Positions 9,329-19,871 are shown, counted from the stretch's first letter. The stretch is 64,000 nt of DNA from Halomonas cerina (GCF_014192215.1 NZ_JACHXP010000001.1:124001-188000), one strand, 5' to 3'. Notes: generated by a model not told the origin, from the sequence alone. Made by a program: numbers and translations.

Positions 9329-10129
9329 TCAGGCGGACGAAGTATGCTCTTCGATATGGCGCACCGGAGAGTCGGCGATATGCAGTGCCACATCGTGACT
9401 TTGTAGCAGGCGGCAGATGGTCTCGGGGGGCCGTCGGTCGGTGAACAGGGCATCGATCTGGGTGATCTTGCCCTGACGCACCACGGCATTGCGGTGGAAC
9501 TTGGAGTGATCGGCGATCAAAAACACCTGGCGGGAGTTGTGGATGATGGCCTGGGCGACGCGCGCTTCCTGGTAGTCGAACTCGAGCAGCGAGCCATCCT
9601 CGTCGATGGCGCTGATGCCGATGATGCCGAAGTCGACCTTGAACTGGTTGATGAAATCGATGGTCGCCTCACCGATGATCCCCCCGTCCCGCGAGCGTAC
9701 CTGGCCACCGGCGATGATGACATTGAAGTCCTGCTTATGCTGAAGGATGGCGGCGACATTGAGGTTGTTGGTGATCACCTTCAGGCCATGGTGATCGAGC
9801 AATGCCTCGGCAACGATCTCGTTGCTGGTCCCGATGTTGATGAACAGGGATGCGTGATCGGGGACGCTAGCCGCCAGCAACTCGGCGATACGCCGCTTGG
9901 CCGCCAAGTTGAGCGTTTTGCGGGTCTGGTAGGCGGTATTGACGGTACTCGATTCCAGGCCGGCGCCCCCATGTACCCGACGGATCAGCCCCTCGTCGGC
10001 CAGGGCGTTGAGGTCACGGCGGATGGTCTGGGGCGTGACCCCGAAGTCCTGGGTCAGCTGCTCGATGGACGCGTATCCCTGGTGCTTGACCAGAGCGATG
10101 ATGGCTTCGTGGCGTTTCTGCTGGTTCAT
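9329..10129 (-). CDS. glpR: Glycerol-3-phosphate regulon repressor (DeoR family)
   Basis: 266 residues. An N-terminal winged helix (residues 5-55, VTPQTIRRDLNALADEGLIRRVHGGA) is followed by the DeoR C-terminal effector domain with NIGTSNEIVAEAL and IIGISAIDEDGSLLEFDYQEA. GlpR represses glycerol genes and is released by glycerol-3-phosphate. It is the last gene of the reverse-strand glpF-glpK-glpD-glpR cluster, and two operators of its type lie upstream of glpF. Identification as GlpR rather than another DeoR protein rests on strong similarity and on the neighbours. Confidence 0.93.
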   Translation of the reverse strand: MNQQKRHEAIIALVKHQGYASIEQLTQDFGVTPQTIRRDLNALADEGLIRRVHGGAGLESSTVNTAYQTRKTLNLAAKRRIAELLAASVPDHASLFINIGTSNEIVAEALLDHHGLKVITNNLNVAAILQHKQDFNVIIAGGQVRSRDGGIIGEATIDFINQFKVDFGIIGISAIDEDGSLLEFDYQEARVAQAIIHNSRQVFLIADHSKFHRNAVVRQGKITQIDALFTDRRPPETICRLLQSHDVALHIADSPVRHIEEHTSSA

Positions 10130-10157
10130 GGCGAAGGCGTCGTGGTCGATGGAAGAA

Positions 10158-10179
10158 GGGGGACGCGGCCGCGTCCCCC
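10158..10179 (-). terminator. 22-base perfect palindrome between glpD and glpR
   Basis: GGGGGACGCGG at 10158 and its exact complement ending at 10179 form an 11-base-pair hairpin about 30 bases upstream of glpR. No U-run follows on the reverse strand (TTCTTCC), so it may attenuate or stabilise rather than terminate. It also contains a NotI-type GCGGCCGC core. Confidence 0.55.
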
Positions 10180-10233
10180 GCAGCCATCATAGCAAGCTCG
10201 CCTGTCCAAGGGGGAGAGCTACGGGGAGACGCG

Positions 10234-10262
10234 CGAACACCCCTTATCACCAGGCGTGTTCG
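10234..10262 (-). terminator. Stem-loop just downstream of glpD
   Basis: CGAACAC at 10234-10240 pairs with GTGTTCG at 10256-10262 across a 15-base loop, six bases past the glpD stop. The arms also resemble GlpR half-sites (TGTTCG), so it could be a degenerate operator for glpR autoregulation. No U-tract is present. Confidence 0.35.
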
Positions 10263-10267
10263 GCCGT

Positions 10268-11950
10268 CTATGCCCACTTCAGTGACTCCGAGTGCGCCGG
10301 ATTATCGACCTCGGCCGCCGGGCTCAGGGCTTCGGTCGGAGGAGGAGTATCGTCGGCGAAGTATTCATCGAAGCGCACCTGAGCCTGGTCACCGAACAGG
10401 ATCTCGCAGGCCTCGCGCAGGCCCGGAGAGCGCCGGATCTGTTCGCGGCTGACCACCAGGGAGATCTTCGAGCGACGGCGCAGGAAGTCCTCGAGGCGAG
10501 TGATCATCTCGCGCCGCTGGGCCTGACGCAGCTCGCAGCGCAGGTACTCGGTGCCCTCGATCAGCAGCTCGCCCTGGCGCGGGTCCTCGCGGATCTCCTC
10601 GAGCATGTCCAGCGCATGGGTCCCGTAGCGGCGCCATAGTCGGGTCGACAGGGGCTCCGACGCGTCCGGTGAGGTCATGGCGTCCAGCTCCATCAGCCGG
10701 GCCTGGTGCATGAACTCCTCTTTGACCGATTCCGGCGGTTCGCCGTACCAGCGGGCGTCCGGGTAGGGCACCGCGATGCCCAGACGCTTCACCTCATCGA
10801 CGATCTCCTCGCCGACGTTCAGGCAATCGGTGAGCTTACCGCCGAAGATGCTGATGTGGGCTTGGTCCGGGTCGATGTCGATGGCATGCTTGCGCGACAG
10901 CTGCAGGAAGTCGCGTCCGCCACCGGCGCTGGCCTGGACCGCCAGTGGCCGCACTCCGCAGCGGGTGGCGATAATGTCGTCGTGCCCGAGGGGCTTGTCC
11001 AGGTCGAGACGCTTGTTGATGTTATCCAGCACGAAGCGGATGTCCTCATCGGTGACGTGCACCTCGGGGCTCTCCATGCGGGTATCGGTGGTGCCGATGC
11101 AGGTGCGCTGGCCCATGGGAATGACGAAGAACAGCCGCCCGTCGTCGGCGAAGAACGCTAGCACCCGCTGGCTGTCGGTCAGCCTCGGCACGATGAGGTG
11201 AATGCCCTTGGAGTAGGCATGCTGGTGGCGCGTCTTCTGCTTGGTCAGATCATTGTGCTCGTCGACCCAGGGACCGGCGGCGTTGATCAGCACTCGGGCG
11301 CGGATCTCGACGCTTTCACCGGTCATGACATCGCAGGCGCGAGTGATCCACAGGCCGTTCTCGCGTCGCGCGCCCTGCGACTCCACGTAGTTGGCGGCCA
11401 CGGCCCCATAGTTCAGTGCGCTGCGCACGAAGTTGAACACGAAGCGGGCGTCATTGTCGTGCAGGTAGGCATCGGAATACTCGAAGCCGCCGATGGCGTT
11501 AGAGGTCTCGATGATCGCCTCCCGTGCCTTGATGGCCGCCGGGCGCAGGAAATGGGGAATCCGGGTGAAGCCGTTGCCCATCACCCAGTAGAGCCAGGTA
11601 CCGGCCCACAGGTAACGCGGATGGTAGCGAAAGCCCTTGGCGATGGTGGTCAGGAAGCGAATTTCCTTGACCGTGGAGGGAAAGCTCTTGATCAGGTGGT
11701 TGCGGCTCTTGCAGAGCTTGCGAACCAGTGAGTAATCGTGGCTCTCCAAGTACTTGATGCCGCCCCACACCAGGTTGGAGGAGTGCATGCTGGTACCGCC
11801 GGCGAAGTCACCGCGGTCGATCAGGGCGACCCGGGCGCCCTTGCCGGCCAGGGCCGCGGCCGCGGCGGCGCCGTTGATGCCGCCGCCGATGATCAGGGCA
11901 TCAAAGGTGCCGTCGGCCAGCTTCTCGATATTGCTGTTGCGCAGTTGCAT
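10268..11950 (-). CDS. glpD: Aerobic glycerol-3-phosphate dehydrogenase (FAD)
   Basis: Membrane-associated FAD enzyme oxidising sn-glycerol-3-phosphate to dihydroxyacetone phosphate and feeding electrons to ubiquinone. The 560-residue protein has the FAD dinucleotide fold near the N-terminus (DALIIGGGINGAAAAAALAG), RGDFAGGTSMHSSNLVWGG, the substrate region VINAAGPWVDE-like LINAAGPWVDEHND, CIGTTDTRME and GVRPLAVQ, with the C-terminal alpha-helical domain from about 400. It sits between glpK and glpR, matching a glycerol utilisation operon. It is slightly longer than E. coli GlpD because of an acidic/proline-rich tail. Confidence 0.95.
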   Translation of the reverse strand: MQLRNSNIEKLADGTFDALIIGGGINGAAAAAALAGKGARVALIDRGDFAGGTSMHSSNLVWGGIKYLESHDYSLVRKLCKSRNHLIKSFPSTVKEIRFLTTIAKGFRYHPRYLWAGTWLYWVMGNGFTRIPHFLRPAAIKAREAIIETSNAIGGFEYSDAYLHDNDARFVFNFVRSALNYGAVAANYVESQGARRENGLWITRACDVMTGESVEIRARVLINAAGPWVDEHNDLTKQKTRHQHAYSKGIHLIVPRLTDSQRVLAFFADDGRLFFVIPMGQRTCIGTTDTRMESPEVHVTDEDIRFVLDNINKRLDLDKPLGHDDIIATRCGVRPLAVQASAGGGRDFLQLSRKHAIDIDPDQAHISIFGGKLTDCLNVGEEIVDEVKRLGIAVPYPDARWYGEPPESVKEEFMHQARLMELDAMTSPDASEPLSTRLWRRYGTHALDMLEEIREDPRQGELLIEGTEYLRCELRQAQRREMITRLEDFLRRRSKISLVVSREQIRRSPGLREACEILFGDQAQVRFDEYFADDTPPPTEALSPAAEVDNPAHSESLKWA

Positions 11951-11991
11951 GAGTGCGTCCCGTCAGGAAAGTGGAGATGCTCCGCGAGCTT

Positions 11992-12037
11992 CCCTCCGGG
12001 GCCGCTGGCGGTTCAGCGTGCCGGCGGCCCCGGAGGG
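11992..12037 (-). terminator. 14-base-pair stem-loop between glpK and glpD
   Basis: CCCTCCGGGGCCGC at 11992-12005 pairs perfectly with 12024-12037 across an 18-base loop. It lies 26 bases after the glpK stop and about 40 before the glpD start. No U-run follows on the reverse strand, so it may be a partial terminator or mRNA stabilising structure that sets different levels of glpK and glpD. Confidence 0.55.
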
Positions 12038-12063
12038 GGGCGGGTGGCTATCGGGAGATGGGG

Positions 12064-14492
<2,429 letters not shown>

Positions 14493-14556
14493 GGTGGTCT
14501 CCTGCTTCTACTTGTTTGAGTCGGTGTGCGTGAGTGTTGTCTGTTTAAGTGGTGTG

Positions 14557-14572
14557 TTTTCGTTATCGATCA
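14557..14572 (-). promoter_or_regulatory. GlpR-type operator 1
   Basis: TTTTCGTTATCGATCA matches operator 2 at 12 of 16 positions and keeps the TTCG-TA-CGA core of GlpR operators. It lies about 65 bases upstream of the glpF ATG. Confidence 0.6.
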
Positions 14573-14588
14573 AACGGCTTGGGCTTGA

Positions 14589-14604
14589 TGTTCGATAACG
14601 AACA
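14589..14604 (-). promoter_or_regulatory. GlpR-type operator 2
   Basis: TGTTCGATAACGAACA is a nearly perfect palindrome (only the central pair deviates) and is very close to known enterobacterial GlpR operators. It lies about 100 bases upstream of glpF, with its centre 32 bases from that of operator 1, roughly three helical turns. GlpR is encoded in the same cluster, so autoregulated repression of glpFKD is the natural reading. Confidence 0.75.
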
Positions 14605-14998
14605 CTAAGCTAGATCAGGACCAAGCCTGCCGCAATACCTTGTCGCCCCTTTTTGGGTTATCCTTTAGTCGAGTAACCTCAGGGGTACGTCGCCGATTTC
14701 TTACGGGAATGCGGTATTTCACCTCGTCCAAGCAGGTCGGTACGGTTCGGTGGGTGTTCGTCAGGTGTTCGTTTTGCGTTCGGTTTGTGTGTAGGTGATG
14801 TTCGGGTGTGGGCAGTTCCGAACCCCCTGGCTATTGCTGTCGCGCGTACCGTGCACCGTTCGACATTGATTCGCGACATGAGGGGAGGCTTATTCGACAA
14901 GCACGTCGGCGGAAGGGTGTTGGCATTCGAGTAGCAGGATGTCGCCGAGACCAAAATCGGTGCCAACTCGCTGATCGCGATGAACTTTCAACATGGGC
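14605..14998. other. Intergenic region between glpF and the tRNA genes
   Basis: Nearly 400 bases without a convincing gene. The glpF promoter presumably lies in its left part. The half-site TGTTCG recurs at 14755-14760, 14766-14771 and 14799-14804 without matching second halves. Short ORFs here lack ribosome sites and codon bias. Confidence 0.45.
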
Positions 14999-15026
14999 TT
15001 GCATTCTTTCCGGGAGTGCGTAGAAT
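14999..15026 (+). promoter_or_regulatory. tRNA promoter
   Basis: TTGCAT at 14999-15004 and TAGAAT at 15021-15026 are separated by 16 bases, about 45 bases before the first tRNA-Val gene. A GC-rich stretch follows the -10 box, as is common at stringently controlled stable-RNA promoters. Confidence 0.75.
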
Positions 15027-15070
15027 ACGCATCCGTTGCCACGGTGAGTGCATCGCCGCCGGGATGATGC

Positions 15071-15147
15071 AGGACCATAGCTCAGTTGGTTAGAGCGCCA
15101 CGTTGACATCGTGGAGGTCGGCGGTTCAAATCCGCCTGGTCCTACCA
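15071..15147 (+). tRNA. tRNA-Val (anticodon GAC), copy 1
   Basis: A 77-base tRNA including an encoded CCA end. The acceptor stem AGGACCA pairs with TGGTCCT, the D arm contains AGCTCAGTTGGTTAGAGC, the anticodon loop TTGACAT carries GAC, and the T arm is GGCGG-TTCAAAT-CCGCC. Reads Val codons GUC/GUU. Confidence 0.96.
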
Positions 15148-15188
15148 GAAGCTGTCCCGGCAGAGGCTTCTCACGGCAACCGCACCTC

Positions 15189-15265
15189 AGGACCATAGCT
15201 CAGTTGGTTAGAGCGCCACGTTGACATCGTGGAGGTCAGCGGTTCAAATCCGCTTGGTCCTACCA
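15189..15265 (+). tRNA. tRNA-Val (anticodon GAC), copy 2
   Basis: Same 77-base gene 41 bases downstream of copy 1 and in the same transcript. It differs from copy 1 at two positions, the outer pair of the T stem (G-C in copy 1, A-T here), a compensatory change that keeps the stem paired. Confidence 0.96.
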
Positions 15266-15272
15266 GTTCATG

Positions 15273-15307
15273 AAGACGCCCGATTCGCTTGTCGAGTCGG
15301 GCGTCTT
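15273..15307 (+). terminator. Terminator of the tRNA-Val operon
   Basis: AAGACGCCCGATTCG at 15273-15287 pairs with 15293-15307 across a 5-base loop (one G-T wobble). It begins eight bases after the second tRNA and ends in CTT TTG-like sequence (GTCTTGCATTG). Its A-rich left arm also lets it serve the opposite strand, where the esterase gene ends at 15343 by transcription towards it. Confidence 0.85.
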
Positions 15308-15342
15308 GCATTGTATGGCGCCTTCTGGGCATCGTTACCCGG

Positions 15343-16299
15343 CTATCGGGCCAGCTGCGCGTCGAGGAAGCGCCCGACCTCCGTCAGGGCGTGGCTGGCC
15401 GGCTCGAGCAGCGGCGCAAACCCCACGAAGACATGCGGCATGTCGGCCCACAGGCTGAGCCGGACCGGGCTGCCCTGCCGGTGGGCCGCTTCGGCATAGC
15501 GGCGACTGTCATCGAGGAGGATCTCGGCCTCCCCGCACTGGAGCAGCAGGGGGGGCAGGCCGCGAAGGTCGCCCTCGAGGGGCGATACCCGAGGATCGTC
15601 GGGCGGGGCGCTCGGCGACGGGCCAAGGTAGGCCTGGGTGACCAGTGGCAGCACGGCCGGGTCGAGGATCGGGTCGAGCGCCGCCTGGTGGCGCAGCGAG
15701 TCGCCTGTCCAGCGCAGGTCGGTGGCCGGCGAGAAGGCGATCGCCGCGTCGGGCAGCCGCTGACCCTTCGCCTTGAGCACATTGAGGCAGGCCAGTGTCA
15801 GGTTGCCGCCGGCGCTGTCGCCGGCCAGCAACAGGTCGTCATCGGAATGGGAGGCGCACAGCCAGTCCCAGGCATCGAGGCAATCCTCCAGGCCGGCCGG
15901 GAAGGGGTGCTCGGGAGCCAGTCGATAATCGATGACGATCACTTCGGCATGGGTGGCGCGCGCCAGTCGTACCGCCAGAGGGCGATGCCCGGCCGGACTG
16001 CCGGCGATCCAGCTGCCGCCATGCAGGTAGAGCAGACGGCGTTCGGGGGGACCGTCGGCATCGCCCGGGCGGACTCGCTCCGCGGCGATCACCCGATCGC
16101 CGCGAGTCGGGATCAAGACCGGTGTGACCCGTCCGTGGGCATCGAGGATCTCGGGCGCCGCGGCGAAGTACATATCCAGCAGACGACGCTTGACGGTCAG
16201 GTTGTTGCCGCTTGAGGCAGTGAGCGACTTGAGCAGCGCCAGGTGGTCGCACACGGTGGCTAGCCCCTGGGGGCCAGAGGCGGGAGATGAGATCGGCAT
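15343..16299 (-). CDS. HSL-type alpha/beta hydrolase (esterase)
   Basis: 318-residue alpha/beta hydrolase of the hormone-sensitive lipase (fold-3) family. Oxyanion motif YLHGGSWIAGS (HGGG family variant with HGGSW), nucleophile elbow LLAGDSAGGNLTL, acid near CGEAEILLDD and catalytic His in DMPHVFVGFAP are all visible. It has no signal peptide, so it is probably a cytoplasmic carboxylesterase with unknown substrate. I prefer the ATG at 16299 because GGAGGG lies four bases upstream; in-frame ATGs at 16344 and 16380 lack such a site. Confidence 0.85.
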   Translation of the reverse strand: MPISSPASGPQGLATVCDHLALLKSLTASSGNNLTVKRRLLDMYFAAAPEILDAHGRVTPVLIPTRGDRVIAAERVRPGDADGPPERRLLYLHGGSWIAGSPAGHRPLAVRLARATHAEVIVIDYRLAPEHPFPAGLEDCLDAWDWLCASHSDDDLLLAGDSAGGNLTLACLNVLKAKGQRLPDAAIAFSPATDLRWTGDSLRHQAALDPILDPAVLPLVTQAYLGPSPSAPPDDPRVSPLEGDLRGLPPLLLQCGEAEILLDDSRRYAEAAHRQGSPVRLSLWADMPHVFVGFAPLLEPASHALTEVGRFLDAQLAR

Positions 16300-16398
16300 G
16301 AGGCCCTCCGGATGGCGTCGAGACGGTCTTTCAGGGGTGTCCATGGCGTCAAGGGTGGCGCCGTGACGGGCATTCGGCAATCCCGCCGTTGCCGGTCA

Positions 16399-16890
16399 TC
16401 AGTTGCCGCCGGTGGCAGGGTGAGCATACAGGTCGCTGGCGGCGATGAAGACCGCGACCAGGCGCTCGAGGCCGGCCTGATCCTCGGCACTGAAGCGTCC
16501 CTGAACCGGGCTGTCGAGGTCCAGCACTCCCCACAGCCGCTCGTCGACGATGATCGGGATCACCAACTCGGCGCGCGAGGCGCTGTCACAGGCGATATGG
16601 TCGGCCACGGCGTGGACATCGTCGATGCGCTGTGTGGTACGCGTGCGTGCCGCCGCGCCGCACACGCCCTGGCTGAAGGGAAGGGGGTGGCAGGCGGGCT
16701 TGCCCTGGAAGGGACCGAGGTCAAGCCGCTGGGGCTTGCGCTGCAGGTAGAAGCCGACCCAGTTCAGGTCACGCACCTCCTGCATCAGGAAGGCGCAGGT
16801 CTGGGCGGCGTTGGCCAGCCAGTCGCGGTCGTCGAGCAGGGCATCGAGCTGGCGGGCGAGCAAGGTGTAGTCGGGGTGGGGAGCGGTCAT
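16399..16890 (-). CDS. msrC: Free methionine-(R)-sulfoxide reductase (GAF domain)
   Basis: 163-residue stand-alone GAF domain enzyme that reduces free Met-R-sulfoxide using thioredoxin. The three family cysteines are present: GKPACHPLPFSQGVCGAAA supplies two and DHIACDSASRAELVIPI supplies the third. WVGFYLQ and GVLDLDSPVQGRFSAED are also diagnostic. The ATG at 16890 has GAGGAGA six bases upstream; the longer frame from 16938 lacks similarity. Its position just downstream of metQ fits methionine recovery. Confidence 0.93.
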   Translation of the reverse strand: MTAPHPDYTLLARQLDALLDDRDWLANAAQTCAFLMQEVRDLNWVGFYLQRKPQRLDLGPFQGKPACHPLPFSQGVCGAAARTRTTQRIDDVHAVADHIACDSASRAELVIPIIVDERLWGVLDLDSPVQGRFSAEDQAGLERLVAVFIAASDLYAHPATGGN

Positions 16891-16962
16891 AGGGTCTCCT
16901 CGAACGCAACGGGCCGGCTCTGGGGCCGGCCCGTGCACCGTGGATGGATTCAGGGTGTCAGG

Positions 16963-17757
16963 TTACTTCCAGCCCGGTACGGCCTGTGGCCCGAACAGCT
17001 CTTCGGCCTTGGCTTCGACCTCCTCGCTCTGGTAGGCGTCGACCAGCTGCTGGATCGCCTCGCGCTCCTGGTCACCCTCGCGCACCACGATCAGGTTGAC
17101 GTAGGGCGATTCCGGGCCCTCCTTGATCAGGGCGTCGTCCAGCGTCAGGCCGGCAGGCTGGGCGAAGGTGTTGTTGATGAAGGCCATATCGACATCCGGC
17201 AGCACGCGAGGCAGCTGGGCGGCCTCGATCTCGCGGAACTCGAAGTCGTGCGGGTTCTCGGCGATATCGATGGGGGTGGCCTCGAGGTTGCTCGGGTCGT
17301 CGAGCGTGATCAGCCCTTGGTGGTGCATCAGGATCAGCGCACGGCCCTCGTTGGAGGGGTCGTTGGGCAGGGCGATGGTGGAGCCCTCCGGCAGTTCCTC
17401 GATGCTGTCATGCTTCGCGGAATAGGCGCCGATCGGGTAGACGAAGGTGCGCCCGGCGATGGCGAAGTCGTAGCCGCGATCCTCGACCATGGAGCGCATG
17501 TAGGGCTCGTGCTGGTAGGCATTGGCATCCAGGCTGCCATCGGCCAAGGCGGCATTGGGGGTGACATAGTCGGTAAACTCGATGATCTCGACGTCGAGGC
17601 CGTACTCGCGCTCGGCCTTGTCCGCGGCGACCTGCATGACCTCGGTCTCGGGGCCGGCCACGGTACCGACCTTCAGGCTGTGCTCGTCGGCCTGGGCGGT
17701 GGCGCCGGCAAGGGCCAGGACCGAGGTGGCCAGGGTGCCGATCAAGATGTTGCGCAT
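16963..17757 (-). CDS. metQ: D-methionine ABC transporter, binding protein
   Basis: 264-residue NlpA/MetQ-family periplasmic binding protein. A Sec signal peptide (residues 1-23, ALAGATAQA) lacks a lipobox cysteine, so unlike E. coli MetQ it is probably soluble. Core motifs are LKVGTVAGPETEVMQVAAD, ALADGSLDANAYQHEPYM, IALPNDPSNEGRALILM and VDMAFINNTFAQPAGL. It lies downstream of metN and metI on the same strand but is separated from metI by 312 bases, so it may have its own promoter in the AT-rich stretch before its ribosome site (AGGAGA). Confidence 0.95.
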   Translation of the reverse strand: MRNILIGTLATSVLALAGATAQADEHSLKVGTVAGPETEVMQVAADKAEREYGLDVEIIEFTDYVTPNAALADGSLDANAYQHEPYMRSMVEDRGYDFAIAGRTFVYPIGAYSAKHDSIEELPEGSTIALPNDPSNEGRALILMHHQGLITLDDPSNLEATPIDIAENPHDFEFREIEAAQLPRVLPDVDMAFINNTFAQPAGLTLDDALIKEGPESPYVNLIVVREGDQEREAIQQLVDAYQSEEVEAKAEELFGPQAVPGWK

Positions 17758-18069
17758 ATGGTGAATCTCCTGTCGTATCGTCTCGATATTAAGATAATAA
17801 GCGAAATATCTTAAATAGCTTAAAGTTATTAATCTAATTTTATCTTAAGGGGAGCTCTGATTTACGTAGCGAGCGATGACAGGCGGGGGCGCCGAGCCTG
17901 GTCGCCGCCGGAGCGCAGCTTCCGGAGTGTAGCCCGCTACATGAGGAACGACCGGGCCGGCGCACCGGCACCGCCGGCGGCCAGGATGGCTAGGTTCGTT
18001 CCCTACGAACCTACGCATTTCCCACCTCCATGTGGGTCATCGAGCGCAGCAGTAAATCAGTGTCTTCCC
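17758..18069. other. metI-metQ intergenic region with inverted repeats
   Basis: Unusually long for a gap inside a met importer operon. The metQ-proximal part (17785-17850) is AT-rich and holds TTAAGAT (17789-17795) facing ATCTTAA (17808-17814), with another ATCTTAA at 17842-17848; this looks like a promoter/operator. The metI-proximal part holds hairpins: TAGGTTCGT/ACGAACCTA (17991-18013), GCCGGCG/CGCCGGC (17956-17978) and CCCAC/GTGGG (18020-18036). The last group resembles a dispersed intergenic repeat. No ORF is convincing. Confidence 0.55.
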
Positions 18070-18723
18070 TCACTTGTGGTCGCTCTTGCGCACCAGATAA
18101 TCCCCCAGGCTCTGGAAGCCCTGCACCATCACCACCAGGATCACCACGGTGATCAGCATGACGGTGGGGCTGAAGCGGTTGTAGCCGTAGCGGATACCCA
18201 GGTCACCGAGACCGCCACCGCCCACGGCGCCGGCCATGGCCGAGTAGCTGATCAGGGTGACCACGGTGACGGTCAACGCCGTGAAGATGCCGCCGCGCGC
18301 CTCGGGCAGCAGCACCTTGGTGATGATCTGCCAGGGGGTGGCGCCCATGGACTGCGCGGCCTCGACCAGGCCAGGGTTGATCTCGTTCAGCGCCCCCTCC
18401 ACCAGGCGGGCAATGAAAGGAATCGCGGCGATGGTCAGCGGTACGGCGGCGGCATTGGTGCCGATGGAGGTGCCCACCAGCATCCGGGTGAAGGGGATGA
18501 TCGCCACCATCAGGATGATGAAGGGGATCGAGCGGCCGATGTTGGTGATCACGCCCAGCAACCGGTTGGCCACCGGCTGGGCGAGGATCTGCTGCGGCCG
18601 GGTGACATACAGGAGAACCCCGAGCGGGATGCCGAACAGCGCGGCGATCACGCCCGAGATCGCCACCATGTAGAGGGTGTCGAGGGTGGCCTCGAGGATC
18701 AGTTCAAACATCGCGCTGGACAT
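18070..18723 (-). CDS. metI: Methionine ABC transporter, permease
   Basis: 217-residue inner-membrane permease with about five transmembrane helices. The MetI signature is clear: MVAISGVIAALFGIPLGVLL, GRSIPFIILMVAIIPFTR, the EAA-type loop LVEAAQSMGATPWQIITKVL and LISYSAMAGAVGGGGLGDLG. The ATG at 18723 (GGAGGTG eight bases upstream) overlaps the end of metN by 20 bases, so translation is coupled; an ATG four codons later is also possible. Confidence 0.95.
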   Translation of the reverse strand: MSSAMFELILEATLDTLYMVAISGVIAALFGIPLGVLLYVTRPQQILAQPVANRLLGVITNIGRSIPFIILMVAIIPFTRMLVGTSIGTNAAAVPLTIAAIPFIARLVEGALNEINPGLVEAAQSMGATPWQIITKVLLPEARGGIFTALTVTVVTLISYSAMAGAVGGGGLGDLGIRYGYNRFSPTVMLITVVILVVMVQGFQSLGDYLVRKSDHK

Positions 18724-19774
18724 GGCCGAGCACCTCCACCTTCAGGTCATGGGATTCGAGATAGTCGATGGCCTCGCGGGTCTCGTCGGCGGTCCCCATC
18801 AGTTCGGCGATCATCAGCCCCAGGGTGCGGTCCTGGATCGATTCCACCTTGGCCTGCAGGATGCTGACGTCCACCCCGCATTCCCGCGCCAGTCGCGAGA
18901 TCAGCGGGGTGGAAACGGCATCGCCGGAGAAGGCCAGGCGTACCACCGGATGGCTGTGCTCGCCGGGGGCTTCCTCCAGGCGCTCGATCAGCGCCCGGGG
19001 CGGCTCGAGTTCCAGAAAGTCGTTGAGGAAGCTGCGTCCCAGGTGGGTGCGAGGAGCGGTGAAGAAGTCGCCGACCTCGGCCTCTTCCACCAGCTTGCCC
19101 TCCGAGATCAGGCTGACCCGGTGGCAGATCGACTTCACCACCTCCATCTCGTGGGTGATCAGCAGGATGGTCAGGCCGAGCTTGTGGTTGATATCGCGCA
19201 ACAGTTCGAGGATCGCCCCGGTGGTGTGGGGGTCCAGCGCCGAGGTGGCCTCGTCGCAGAGCAGCACCCGCGGGCGGCTGGCCAGTGCCCGGGCGATGGC
19301 CACGCGCTGCTTCTGGCCGCCGGAAAGCTGGGCGGGGTACTGGGACACCTTGTCGGCCAGTCCCACTAGGTCGAGCAGCGGCAGGACCCGCTCACGGATC
19401 TCGCCGCGCTTCATGCCCATCAGCTCCAGCGGCAACGCCACGTTGGCGAAGACGGTGCGCGAGGTCAGCAGGTTGAAGTGTTGGAAGATCATGCCGATCC
19501 GGTGGCGTGCCTGGTTCAGGGCCTGGCCCGAGAGGCTGGTGAGCTCCTGGTCGTCGACGAACACGCTGCCGGTGGTGGGGCGCTCGAGCAGGTTGACGCA
19601 GCGGATCAGCGTCGACTTGCCGGCCCCGGACAGGCCGATCACGCCATGGATCTGTCCCTTGGGCACATGTAGGTCGACGCTCTTCAGCGCCGTGACCCCG
19701 GCATCGCTGGCAGGCCGTCCTCGGGAACGCCCGTGAGGATAGTAGGTCTTGGATACGTTATGCAGTCGGATCAT
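18704..19774 (-). CDS. metN: Methionine ABC transporter, ATPase
   Basis: 356-residue ATPase powering methionine uptake. Walker A is GLSGAGKSTLIRCVN, Q-loop region GMIFQHFNLL, signature LSGGQKQRVAIARAL, Walker B VLLCDEATSALDP, and a C-terminal NIL (methionine-sensing) domain starts near residue 265 (VVRLAFSGDAVSTPLISRLA). An insertion of about eight residues (RSRGRPASD) follows HNVSKTYYPHG. The ATG at 19774 begins MIRLHNVSKTY as in other MetN proteins; its ribosome site is weak. Expression is probably controlled by the SAM-II riboswitch and terminator upstream. Confidence 0.95.
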   Translation of the reverse strand: MIRLHNVSKTYYPHGRSRGRPASDAGVTALKSVDLHVPKGQIHGVIGLSGAGKSTLIRCVNLLERPTTGSVFVDDQELTSLSGQALNQARHRIGMIFQHFNLLTSRTVFANVALPLELMGMKRGEIRERVLPLLDLVGLADKVSQYPAQLSGGQKQRVAIARALASRPRVLLCDEATSALDPHTTGAILELLRDINHKLGLTILLITHEMEVVKSICHRVSLISEGKLVEEAEVGDFFTAPRTHLGRSFLNDFLELEPPRALIERLEEAPGEHSHPVVRLAFSGDAVSTPLISRLARECGVDVSILQAKVESIQDRTLGLMIAELMGTADETREAIDYLESHDLKVEVLGHVQRDV

Positions 19775-19829
19775 CTGGGCCACCAGGAGGGCGCCGGGTC
19801 GCCAGGGGCGGGCGGTGCAGCGCGTGGGC

Positions 19830-19856
19830 AAAAAAAGGCCACCCTCTCGGGTGGCC
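19830..19856 (-). terminator. Riboswitch-linked terminator ahead of metN
   Basis: On the reverse strand GGCCACCC (19856-19849) pairs with GGGTGGCC (19844-19837) across a GAGA tetraloop and is followed by seven T residues. It lies 16 bases after the SAM-II aptamer and 55 bases before the metN ATG, with no gene between promoter and terminator, so it is an attenuator. Confidence 0.92.
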
Positions 19857-19871
19857 ATCAACGCTGGACAC

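Noticed and set aside
14679..14966. A 95-codon reverse ORF between glpF and the tRNA genes
   Set aside because: No ribosome site, no codon bias and no similarity; composition is that of the intergenic DNA.
15071..15265. tRNA-Val pair as an integration site with direct repeats
   Set aside because: The 77-base repeat is simply two whole tRNA genes in one operon; no integrase or foreign genes lie nearby.
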